From the NCBI GenBank assembly GCA_017555105.1, contig JAFZHB010000021.1, forward strand, positions 132,414 to 196,413: 64,000 nt of DNA, in the 5' to 3' direction. Of the stretch, positions 7,812 through 15,469 are shown in pieces. A program made the position numbers and the translations under genes. Origin of the DNA: Alistipes sp. GTDB taxonomy: Bacteria > Bacteroidota > Bacteroidia > Bacteroidales > Rikenellaceae. Every line of letters begins with the position of its first letter. Position 1 is the stretch's first letter. The notes beneath the pieces were generated by a model. It did no database searches. It was not told where the DNA came from and was given only the letters and a program-made list of their open reading frames with translations.

Positions 7812-9620
7812 ATGAAACGCATCGAACTGTTGGCTCCGGCCAAAGATTACGAAGCGGCCGTGGCAGCGGTCGATTATGGGGCGGACGCCATCTACATTGG
7901 TGGCACACGCTTTGGCGCGCGACAGGCAGCGACCAACTCGCTCGAGGAGGTGCGCCGCGTGGTGCAGTATGCCCACCGCTACGGAGTCCGTGTCTATGCT
8001 ACCTTCAACACACTCATCTGGGAGTCGGAACTCGCTGACGCCGAGCGTGAGGCGCGTGCGCTGCTCGAGACGGGTATCGATGCGCTCATCGTGCAGGATA
8101 TGGCTGTGCCACGCATGGGTCTGGGGTGCGAACTCCACGCCTCGACGCAGGTGCAGGTGCGTACCCCCGAGATGGCTCGTTTCCTGGGTGAGGCGGGCTT
8201 CTCGCGCGTGATCTTGGAGCGCGCCCTCTCGCTCGAGGAGATTCGGGCGTGTGCAGCAGCCACGACGGCCGAGGTGGAGTGCTTCGTGCATGGTGCGATC
8301 TGCGTGGGGTATAGCGGTCGATGCTTCCTCTCGCGTTCGATCTCTTCGCGCAGCGGTAACCGTGGCGCATGCAGCCAGCCCTGCCGCCTGAAGTGGTCGC
8401 TTACTGATGGGCGCGGCAAGACCTTTATAAAAGATAAACACCTGCTCTCGGTGCGCGATCTGAACCTCTCGGAGCGTTTGGGTGATCTGCTCGATGCGGG
8501 TGTCACCTCCTTCAAGATTGAGGGGCGTCTCAAAGAGGTCGATTATATTCGCAATGTCGTGGCTCACTATCGCCGTGCGCTCGATCGAGCCTTGGCGCAA
8601 CGCCCCGAGTTGGTGCGCGCCTCGGTGGGAGCGAGCGAGGTGAGCTTTCAGCCTGATCCGGAGAAGAGCTTTACGCGCGGCTTTACGACCTACTGCTTCG
8701 ATGGCCGAATGCGGGGTGTTGCCTCGTTCGATACGCCTAAAGCGGTGGGTGAGTACCTCGGCGAGGTGGAGCAGTGCTCGCCGCGCGGGGTGCGCCTGCG
8801 TACGAAGAAGGCGATCGCTGCGGGCGATGGTCTCTGCTTTGTGACGCGTGAAGGGGTTGTCGGCAGCAATATCAACGCCGTCTCAGGCGCATGGCTCACG
8901 CCGAATCGCGCCCTGCGGGTGGAGGTCGGTACGCCCGTCTATCGCAACTATGACCACCTCTTTCATAAGACTTTGGCGGCCGATCGCACGCGTCGCCTGA
9001 TTTCGGTAAAGGCCTTCGTGTGGTTGAATGAGCAGGGCGTTGTGTTGCGCTATACCGATTGCGAAGGGGTAGAAGCCGAGGCTGAGCGCGTGCTGACGCT
9101 TGATGTGGCACAGCAGCCGGCCAAGAATGAGGCTTCGATCGCTTCGCAGGTAGCCCGCACGGGTGATACGATCTTCCGCGTGGAGGGTGTTGAGGTTGAG
9201 GGCGCCGAGTGGTTTGTACCCGCTTCGCTGCTGGGTGAGATGCGCCGAGAGGCGATCGGAAAACTGCTCGCAGCGCGTGAGCAAAAGCCCCTGTGGCATA
9301 CGGTGCGGAGTGAGGATCGCGCGGCACGCTACCCCCATACGACCGTTACGGCCGATGAGAATGTTACGAACTCGCTCGCTGCGGCCTTCTACCGCGACCA
9401 CGGGGTAGAGCGCATTGTCGAACCGCTGGAGTTGGCACTCTCGACCGAGGGGGCTGTGGTGATGCGTTCGGCCTACTGCATCCGCCGCGAGATGGGTGAA
9501 TGTCTGATGGAGCGTCCCCGCCTGAAGGGCGACCTCTACCTCGAAACGGGTGGCCACCGCTACCGTTTGGAGTTCGATTGCAAGCGGTGTGAAATGGCGT
9601 TAATTGATACCACAAAATAG
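7812..9620 (+). CDS. Peptidase U32 family protein (long form with C-terminal domain)
   Basis: A 602-residue cytosolic protein opening with MKRIELLAPAKDYEAA, the U32 N-terminus. The U32 signature region is clear: ECFVHGAICVGYSGRC, then SGNRGACSQPC with conserved cysteines. These Cys probably bind an Fe-S cluster, as in the related TrhP/RlhA enzymes that hydroxylate tRNA U34 or 23S rRNA. A C-terminal half of about 300 residues matches the long collagenase-like U32 form. RNA hydroxylation is therefore as likely as peptidase activity; the sequence cannot decide. The next gene starts one base after the stop, so the two are co-transcribed. Confidence 0.88.
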   Translation: MKRIELLAPAKDYEAAVAAVDYGADAIYIGGTRFGARQAATNSLEEVRRVVQYAHRYGVRVYATFNTLIWESELADAEREARALLETGIDALIVQDMAVPRMGLGCELHASTQVQVRTPEMARFLGEAGFSRVILERALSLEEIRACAAATTAEVECFVHGAICVGYSGRCFLSRSISSRSGNRGACSQPCRLKWSLTDGRGKTFIKDKHLLSVRDLNLSERLGDLLDAGVTSFKIEGRLKEVDYIRNVVAHYRRALDRALAQRPELVRASVGASEVSFQPDPEKSFTRGFTTYCFDGRMRGVASFDTPKAVGEYLGEVEQCSPRGVRLRTKKAIAAGDGLCFVTREGVVGSNINAVSGAWLTPNRALRVEVGTPVYRNYDHLFHKTLAADRTRRLISVKAFVWLNEQGVVLRYTDCEGVEAEAERVLTLDVAQQPAKNEASIASQVARTGDTIFRVEGVEVEGAEWFVPASLLGEMRREAIGKLLAAREQKPLWHTVRSEDRAARYPHTTVTADENVTNSLAAAFYRDHGVERIVEPLELALSTEGAVVMRSAYCIRREMGECLMERPRLKGDLYLETGGHRYRLEFDCKRCEMALIDTTK

Positions 9621-9621
9621 T

Positions 9622-10503
9622 ATGCAAGAGCAACTGACCCCCGATTTTAAGGAGTATGAACTCCTCGATACGGGCGACTTCGAGAAGCTGGAACGCTTCG
9701 GTCGCTTTGTAACGCGTCGTCCCGAGCCGCAGGCCATTTGGCGCAAGAGCCTCGCTGAGAGCGAGTGGCAACGCTTGGCCGATGCCTCGTTCCTGCGTGA
9801 TGAGCGCAGTGAGGAGCGTGGCGAGTGGCGCCTCAAACCGAAGATGGCCGACCGCTGGACAATCGGCTACCGCTACGGTGCGATGCAGCTCAAGATGCGC
9901 TTGGCGCTCACTTCGTTTAAACATGTCGGTATCTTTCCCGAGCAGGCGGCGAATTGGAATTTCATCTACGATAACTGCCTGAAGATCAAGGAGCGCAAAG
10001 AGCCGCGCGTGCTGAACCTCTTCGCCTATACGGGAGGTGCTACGCTCGCCGCTCGTGCCGCCGGTGCCGAGGTGACGCATGTTGACTCGGTGAAGCAGGT
10101 GGTGACCTGGGCGCGTGAGAACATGGAGCAGAGCGGTCTGGAGGGGGTGCGCTGGATTGTGGAGGATGCACTGAAGTTTGTGCAGCGTGAGGTGCGTCGC
10201 GGCAACCGTTACGACGGCATCATCCTCGATCCGCCCGCCTATGGCCGCGGTGCCAATGGCGAGAAGTGGGTCTTGGAGGAGCACATCGGTCAGATGCTCG
10301 CCTGCTGTGCCGAACTGCTCGAGCCGCAGGGCTCGTTCCTGGTCTTGAACCTCTATTCGATGGGTCTGTCGTCGACCCTCGCGCGTACGGCTGTGCGTCA
10401 GGCCTTTGGTGAACCCCAGACCGAGCAGTATGGCGAATTGACCTTTACGGATCGGTCGGGGAAGGAGTTGCCGCTCGGTACATACTACCGATTTACAAGA
10501 TAG
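9622..10503 (+). CDS. Class I SAM-dependent methyltransferase, RlmI/RlmK-like
   Basis: A 293-residue cytosolic methyltransferase related to the COG1092 23S rRNA (cytosine-C5) enzymes. The SAM-binding motif I is VLNLFAYTGGATLAAR, followed by an acidic residue in THVDS. The catalytic-region motif is IILDPPAYGRG. The N-terminal PUA domain of E. coli RlmI is absent and the N-terminus is short, as in the Bacteroidetes branch. No Cys follows the DPP motif at the usual C5-methylase position, so the exact target is uncertain. ATG 9622 directly follows the U32 stop. Confidence 0.8.
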   Translation: MQEQLTPDFKEYELLDTGDFEKLERFGRFVTRRPEPQAIWRKSLAESEWQRLADASFLRDERSEERGEWRLKPKMADRWTIGYRYGAMQLKMRLALTSFKHVGIFPEQAANWNFIYDNCLKIKERKEPRVLNLFAYTGGATLAARAAGAEVTHVDSVKQVVTWARENMEQSGLEGVRWIVEDALKFVQREVRRGNRYDGIILDPPAYGRGANGEKWVLEEHIGQMLACCAELLEPQGSFLVLNLYSMGLSSTLARTAVRQAFGEPQTEQYGELTFTDRSGKELPLGTYYRFTR

Positions 10504-10663
10504 AAGCTGTCTAACAAGGTGATTTTTGCGTTACGCTCGCCCTCAAAATGCTCATTTACGCTCGGTAAACTCCGCTTTTTCGGGCTTCGCAAGCCTTGAA
10601 ATCCCTCTTGTTATACAACTTCTACAAAATGGGGCTGTCCAACAAATTTGTTGGACAGCTTCT
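10502..10663. repeat. Small inverted-repeat element (MITE-like or palindromic intergenic repeat)
   Basis: The sequence begins with AGAAGCTGTCTAACAA (from 10502) and ends with its near-perfect reverse complement TTGTTGGACAGCTTCT (to 10663), 15 of 16 matching. A second, imperfect inverted copy of the left end lies at 10599-10623. The interior is GC-poor and reads like neither strand's coding sequence. The right part forms the terminator at 10634-10659. Copy number elsewhere cannot be seen from this window. Confidence 0.5.
10634..10659 (+). terminator. Terminator after the methyltransferase gene
   Basis: A perfect 26-bp palindrome (13-bp arms, GCTGTCCAACAAA) followed by TTCTTTTGTTT on the plus strand. 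It may also serve the convergent operon ending at 10669, but the minus-strand T-tract is weak. Confidence 0.7.
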
Positions 10664-10668
10664 TTTGT

Positions 10669-11316
10669 TTACCATTTCCACACCTCCCACACATTCCCGC
10701 TCCGGTCGGTCACCTCGCCCCACTTGTTGCTCGACGGCATCAGCAGCGCCGCGAGGAAGAAGATTCCGACAAAGAGCGGTGCCGAGACCCCCGAGGTCAG
10801 CATTAAACCGACATTAAGTAGCGGAAAGGTGATCACCATGCCGATAATCGGGCGGAGCCCCACGCCGCAAAAGATCCTAATCGTGTCGAGATAGTAGAAA
10901 TTCCCCTTAAAGGTTGTTTTTATCAGCTCGAAGATCAGTTGCACGACCATCATGCCCATAACGAGCAGCGGTACTCCCAGCCAACATAGATGAAAAAGCA
11001 TGCCGAGCCAGGCAAAGAAACCGGCAAAACCGGTTACCATGTGCCACGGCAGGAAATCGTTGAAAAACATCACCACAAAGAGAAAGCCCATGCCGAGAAT
11101 GGCCCAGCCATCGTTTGGGAGAATGTCAATGTCATCGCCGCTGTCGTCCATCTGAAACCAGCGCGTACGCGCCAAGACGAAGGCGAGAGCCACCAACACA
11201 ACACCCACGAGGCACTGTACCCATGCCTTGTCGGAGATCGCTCCCGAGAACCAATGGTGCAGGTTGATGTAGAAATTCCAGACATTGCGAGCCAAATCGC
11301 AGATAAAATCAATCAT
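10669..11316 (-). CDS. Multi-pass membrane protein of unknown function
   Basis: A 215-residue protein that I do not assign to a family. It has about five hydrophobic helices: near 35-52 ([15 protein letters not shown]), 72-90, 92-112, 118-135 and 155-200. A short acidic loop (DDSGDDIDILPNDG) lies between the first two. Trp and aromatic residues cluster near both ends. It is the last gene of the rsmE-CHR-CHR operon, 21 bases after the second CHR gene, so it may be a partner of that transporter, but no motif supports this. Confidence 0.6.
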   Translation of the reverse strand: MIDFICDLARNVWNFYINLHHWFSGAISDKAWVQCLVGVVLVALAFVLARTRWFQMDDSGDDIDILPNDGWAILGMGFLFVVMFFNDFLPWHMVTGFAGFFAWLGMLFHLCWLGVPLLVMGMMVVQLIFELIKTTFKGNFYYLDTIRIFCGVGLRPIIGMVITFPLLNVGLMLTSGVSAPLFVGIFFLAALLMPSSNKWGEVTDRSGNVWEVWKW

Positions 11317-11337
11317 GGCGTTGTTTGTTTTGTAAGG

Positions 11338-11904
11338 TTAGTGATAGATAACGATTCCGAGCAGGGCCGATAAGAGAATCAGCAGGATCGGGTTGATTTT
11401 GCGGATCTGACCGATCAAGACGCCGCCGAAGAGCACCCAGCTCCAGGCGTCGATAAAGCTCTGCTCATCGGCCGACGCGCTTGCGGGGAAGATCAGCATC
11501 AGGGCGGCCGCGGCGATCATGCCGACCACCACGGGGCGCATGCCGCGCATCGCACCCTCGATCAGGCGGTTGTTGCGCAGGCGAATGAAGAAGTGCGTCA
11601 GGAGCAACATGATCGTCAGCGACGGCAACGAGACGGCCACCGTGGCGATAAGCGACCCCAGCACACCAAACCCTTCCGAGCCCATCTGCGCGCCGACCGT
11701 GTAGCCGACATAGGTGGCCGAGTTGATGGCAATCGGGCCAGGGGTGATCTGCGAGATGGCGACAATATCGGCAAACTCGCCGCCCGAGAGCCAGCCGTGG
11801 CGCACGACAATCTCGTTCTGTATGAGCGAGAGCATGGCGTAGCCGCCACCGAAGCCGAAGAATCCGATCTTCAGGTACGAAAGAAAGAGTTGCCAGAGAA
11901 TCAT
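11338..11904 (-). CDS. CHR-family (chromate) transporter, half-size subunit 2
   Basis: A 188-residue inner-membrane protein with the CHR N-terminal signature FGFGGGYAMLSLIQNE and the SQITPGPIAINSATYVGY motif. Short-chain CHR proteins of this size work in pairs with opposite membrane orientation. The adjacent gene at 11901-12434 encodes the partner, overlapping by four bases (ATGA). The family includes chromate exporters, but many members are not linked to chromate, so the physiological substrate is open. Six hydrophobic segments are visible. Confidence 0.9.
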   Translation of the reverse strand: MILWQLFLSYLKIGFFGFGGGYAMLSLIQNEIVVRHGWLSGGEFADIVAISQITPGPIAINSATYVGYTVGAQMGSEGFGVLGSLIATVAVSLPSLTIMLLLTHFFIRLRNNRLIEGAMRGMRPVVVGMIAAAALMLIFPASASADEQSFIDAWSWVLFGGVLIGQIRKINPILLILLSALLGIVIYH

Positions 11905-12434
11905 CGGTTGAGGCGTTTAGCGTTCCACACTTCGTAGGCGATGCCGAGCAGGGCCCCGGCCAAGAGCAAGACCACGGGCGACCAGCCGAGCCAATGGATC
12001 GAGAAGGCCGTGGCAACAATCACCGTCCAGAGCAGGCGGTGGACCGTCTTCGAGAGCGAGAGGATTGGGGCAGCGATCAGTGCCACCACGGCGGGTCGCA
12101 TCCCCTTGAAGGCGGCCTCGATCCACGGGTTGTGGCGAATATCGGCAAAGAGCAGGGCGATGAGCAGAATCATCACAAACGAGGGGAGCACAATGCCGGC
12201 CACGGCCGAGAGCGCACCACCCACCCCGCGCGTCTTGTAGCCGACAAAGACCGCCGTGTTGAGGGCAATGGGGCCGGGCGAGGATTGCGCGAGGATCATC
12301 ATGTCGAGAAAATCGGCACGGCCGATCCACTTGTGGCGTTCGATCACCTCACGCTCGATAAGCGGAATCATCGCATAGCCCCCTCCGAACGAGAAGGCTC
12401 CGATCTTGAGAAAGCTCCAAAACAGCTGCCACAT
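11901..12434 (-). CDS. CHR-family (chromate) transporter, half-size subunit 1
   Basis: A 177-residue paralogue of the next gene with the same layout: N-terminal FSFGGGYAMIPLIEREV and the motif SSPGPIALNTAVFVGY. The pair would form the two-subunit short-chain CHR transporter in the inner membrane. It begins one base after the rsmE stop codon and overlaps the second subunit by four bases, so rsmE and both transporters are one transcript. Co-transcription with an rRNA methyltransferase is probably positional rather than functional. Confidence 0.9.
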   Translation of the reverse strand: MWQLFWSFLKIGAFSFGGGYAMIPLIEREVIERHKWIGRADFLDMMILAQSSPGPIALNTAVFVGYKTRGVGGALSAVAGIVLPSFVMILLIALLFADIRHNPWIEAAFKGMRPAVVALIAAPILSLSKTVHRLLWTVIVATAFSIHWLGWSPVVLLLAGALLGIAYEVWNAKRLNR

Positions 12435-12435
12435 A

Positions 12436-13152
12436 CTACCGATTGTTTACCACCGAGACCATCGTGACGGCCACCACGGCCGCTGTCTCCGTGCGCAAGC
12501 GTTGCGTGCCGAGCGTAATCTCCTCGAAACCGGCCGCTACGGCTGCGGCGACCTCCTCCGGCGAGAAGTCCCCCTCGGGTCCGATCAGCACCAGCGCATC
12601 TTCGCCAGCTCGCAGGGTCGAGGCCAGGTAGCGTTTCCCCACCTCGCTCAGCGGCTCGTCGCAGTGGGCGATGAACTTGCGCCCCGCGAACGGCTCGGCC
12701 ATGAGCTCGCGGAACGAGGTTAGGGGCGAGAGCGTCGGGCGGTAGGCTTTCAGCGACTGCTTCATGGCGGCCGTGATCACCTTCTCGCCACGCTCGGCCT
12801 TGAAGACGCGGCGCTCGCTGTGCTCGGTCTCGAGCGGAATGAAACGCGAGACTCCCACCTCGGTCGCCTTCTCCAAGAACCACTCGTAGCGGTCGTTGTT
12901 CTTGGTCGGAGCGACGGCCATCGTCAGCGTGTAGGGGAGCGGCTCGAACTGCTCCACGGTGCGTACTACCTCGATCGTGCAACGCTTCGGATGCGCATCG
13001 ACGATGCGGGCGTAGTAGAGCGTGCCTACGCCATCTGTCAGCGCGAGCTCGTCGCCCTCGCCGAGGCGCAATACACGCACACAATGTTTCGACTCATCCT
13101 CCGTTAGTGTGTGGAGAGGAGGGATAATTTCAGGTGCATAAAATAGTTGCAT
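12436..13152 (-). CDS. rsmE: 16S rRNA (uracil(1498)-N(3))-methyltransferase RsmE
   Basis: A 238-residue SPOUT-class methyltransferase acting on U1498 of 16S rRNA. The N-terminal PUA-like barrel covers about 1-70 (HCVRVLRLGEGDELALTDG). The C-terminal trefoil-knot SAM site shows LIGPEGDFSPEE and ITLGTQRLRTETA, both RsmE signatures. The start at 13152 (MQLFYAPEI) is chosen because a longer frame to 13215 would begin inside the -7 box at 13213-13220. First gene of a four-gene minus-strand operon. Confidence 0.96.
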   Translation of the reverse strand: MQLFYAPEIIPPLHTLTEDESKHCVRVLRLGEGDELALTDGVGTLYYARIVDAHPKRCTIEVVRTVEQFEPLPYTLTMAVAPTKNNDRYEWFLEKATEVGVSRFIPLETEHSERRVFKAERGEKVITAAMKQSLKAYRPTLSPLTSFRELMAEPFAGRKFIAHCDEPLSEVGKRYLASTLRAGEDALVLIGPEGDFSPEEVAAAVAAGFEEITLGTQRLRTETAAVVAVTMVSVVNNR

Positions 13153-13166
13153 ACCGATTTTTTGCG

Positions 13167-13174
13167 TATCTTTG
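13167..13174 (+). promoter_or_regulatory. -7 box for first M3 peptidase gene
   Basis: TATCTTTG on the plus strand, 73 bases before the ATG at 13248. It lies inside the expected 5' leader of rsmE. Confidence 0.6.
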
Positions 13175-13212
13175 TCGCTTGTGGTGCTCCCCCGTGGAGT
13201 ACCTGCATGATG

Positions 13213-13220
13213 CAAAGGTA
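13213..13220 (-). promoter_or_regulatory. -7 box for rsmE operon
   Basis: TACCTTTG on the minus strand, about 60 bases before the rsmE ATG. It faces the plus-strand box at 13167-13174, so the two predicted leaders overlap. Confidence 0.6.
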
Positions 13221-13247
13221 GTTAAAAAAGCCAAATATTCACTCCTC

Positions 13248-15440
13248 ATGAAACGGATTGTAGCAATCTTAATGCTTTTATCATCCATGACGAACATTTC
13301 GTGCGACCAGAAGCAGGCCGCCCAAGAGAATCCGCTGCTCGCTGTGTGGGATACCCCCTACGGCGTGCCCCCTTTCGACCGCATCCGCCCCGAACACTTC
13401 CAGCCGGCCATCGAACAGGCGATGGAGGAGCACCTCGCTGAGATTGAGGCCATCCTTGCCGTGACCGATGAGCCCTCGTTCGAGAATACGATCCTGGCCT
13501 TCGACGATGCAGGTCGTATGCTCGAACAGACCACGCTCGTCTTCGGCATGCTCGCTGCCGCCGAAACGAATGAGGAACTGCAGGCCATTGAGGCAGAGAT
13601 CATGCCACTGCTCGCTCAACACGACGACCGCATCATGCTCAACGATGCCCTCTTTGCCCGCATTCGTGCGGTCTACGACCGTCGTGCTGTGCTCAACCTC
13701 GACGCCGAGCAGGAGCGCCTGCTCGAGAAGACCTATACGGCCTTCGTGCGTTCGGGTGCGCTGCTGCAGGGTGCCGAGAAGGAGCGCCTGATGGCGATCA
13801 ACGAGGAGCTTTCGCACACCTCCGTGCAGTATAGCCAGAACCTCCTGGCCGAGAACAACGCCTACCGCCTCGAACTTACGGCGCGCGACCTGGCCGGTCT
13901 GCCTACCGGCGTGCGCGATCAGGCTCGTGAGAAGGCCGAGGAGCTTGGCTTGAAGGATCGTTATGTTTTCACGCTCCATAAACCGAGCCTGCTGCCCTTC
14001 TTGACCTACTCTTCGCAGCGCGAACTCCGTGAGCAGCTCTACAAGGCCTACTTGAATCGCTGCAACAACGGTAATGAGTACGACAACAAGCAGTTGATCA
14101 ACGATTTTATCCGTCTGCGTACGGAGAAGGCAAACCTGTTGGGCTACCGCTCCTATGCCGAGTATGTGATTGCCAACGAGATGGCCGGCACGCCGAAGGC
14201 GGTTTATAAGTTGCTCGATGAGATCTGGACGCCGGCCGTCGAGCAGGCCAAGCGCGAGGTGGAGCAGATGCGCCCCCTCTTTGAGAAGGACCACCCGGAT
14301 GCCAAGTTCGCTTCGTGGGATTGGTGGTACTACGCCGAGAAGCTGCGTAAGCGTGACTACTCGCTCGATGAGGAGATGCTGCGTCCCTACTTCTCGTTGG
14401 AGAATGTGCGTGGCGGTATCTTCTTCCTGGCAAATCGCCTCTACGGCATCACCTTCCGCCCGATCTCTGTGCCGCTCTACCACCAGGAGGTGTCAGCCTA
14501 CGAGGTGCTCGATAGCGATGAGTCGCACCTTGGTGTGCTCTACTTCGATTTCCACCCGCGTGCCGGTAAGGGTCAGGGTGCTTGGTGTGGCAACTATGTC
14601 GAGCAGAGCTATCGCAACGGCGAGCGTGTCGCTCCTGTTGTGGCGATCGTCTGCAACTTCACGCGTCCGACCGCTTCGACGCCCGCTCTGCTGACGCTTG
14701 ATGAGACGGAGACCCTCTTCCACGAGTTTGGTCATGCGCTCCACTTCCTCTTCCACGATGTGAAGTATCGCGGTCTGACGGAGGTCGAGGGCGACTTTGT
14801 GGAGCTCCCCTCGCAGGTGATGGAGAATTGGGCTTTTGAACCTGAACTGCTCAAACACTACGCCGTGCATCACCGCACGGGCGAGGTGATCCCGAAGCAC
14901 TTGGTCAATAAGCTGCAGCGTAGCGCCTACTTCAACCAGGGTTTCGTGACGACGGAGCTCATCGCCGCGGCGCTTTCGGATCTCGACATCCACTCGATTA
15001 CCAAGTACGAGCAGTTCGATGTGGAGGCTTTCGAGCGCAATGCTCTTAACGAGCGTCGTGGCCTGATCGAGGAGGTCGAGCCACGCTATCGCTACCCCTA
15101 TTTTAGCCACATTTTCGATGGTGGCTACTCGGCCGGTTACTACTTCTACACTTGGGCCGAGGTGCTCGATAAGGATGCCTTCGAGGCGTTCCGCGAGAGC
15201 GGTGACCTCTTCAATCGCACCATCTCGGCACGCCTGCGTACGCTCCTCGAGAGCGGTGGCTCGCAGGATGGTATGAGCCTCTATCGCGCCTTCCGCGGTA
15301 AGGATCCCGACAAGACGGCGATGCTCGTGGCTCGTGGCTTGATTGAGCCGCCGACCGAGGAGGAGGCTGCACCTTCGTTGGAGAAGGAGCCGAAACTCAA
15401 GGCGCATATCGAGCCGATCGAGCTGACCATAACCCGTTAA
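13248..15440 (+). CDS. M3 family metallopeptidase (Dcp-like), lipoprotein-type leader
   Basis: A 730-residue zinc peptidase of the thimet oligopeptidase family, probably a dipeptidyl carboxypeptidase or oligopeptidase. The zinc motif HEFGH is at 492-496 and the third-ligand Glu lies in the following ELPSQVMENW region. A leader (MKRIVAILMLLSSMTNISC) ends in Cys, so the protein is probably a lipid-anchored periplasmic enzyme, although Asn at -3 is not a classical lipobox residue. The ATG at 13248 lies downstream of the -7 box. A close paralogue follows 29 bases later, ordered head to tail. Confidence 0.93.
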   Translation: MKRIVAILMLLSSMTNISCDQKQAAQENPLLAVWDTPYGVPPFDRIRPEHFQPAIEQAMEEHLAEIEAILAVTDEPSFENTILAFDDAGRMLEQTTLVFGMLAAAETNEELQAIEAEIMPLLAQHDDRIMLNDALFARIRAVYDRRAVLNLDAEQERLLEKTYTAFVRSGALLQGAEKERLMAINEELSHTSVQYSQNLLAENNAYRLELTARDLAGLPTGVRDQAREKAEELGLKDRYVFTLHKPSLLPFLTYSSQRELREQLYKAYLNRCNNGNEYDNKQLINDFIRLRTEKANLLGYRSYAEYVIANEMAGTPKAVYKLLDEIWTPAVEQAKREVEQMRPLFEKDHPDAKFASWDWWYYAEKLRKRDYSLDEEMLRPYFSLENVRGGIFFLANRLYGITFRPISVPLYHQEVSAYEVLDSDESHLGVLYFDFHPRAGKGQGAWCGNYVEQSYRNGERVAPVVAIVCNFTRPTASTPALLTLDETETLFHEFGHALHFLFHDVKYRGLTEVEGDFVELPSQVMENWAFEPELLKHYAVHHRTGEVIPKHLVNKLQRSAYFNQGFVTTELIAAALSDLDIHSITKYEQFDVEAFERNALNERRGLIEEVEPRYRYPYFSHIFDGGYSAGYYFYTWAEVLDKDAFEAFRESGDLFNRTISARLRTLLESGGSQDGMSLYRAFRGKDPDKTAMLVARGLIEPPTEEEAAPSLEKEPKLKAHIEPIELTITR

Positions 15441-15469
15441 AAGAACAACAACTTAAATAAACAGATACG

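Noticed and set aside
10669-13152. Chromate-resistance island
   Set aside because: Only CHR-family genes are present, with no reductase, regulator or mobile element, inside a housekeeping operon.
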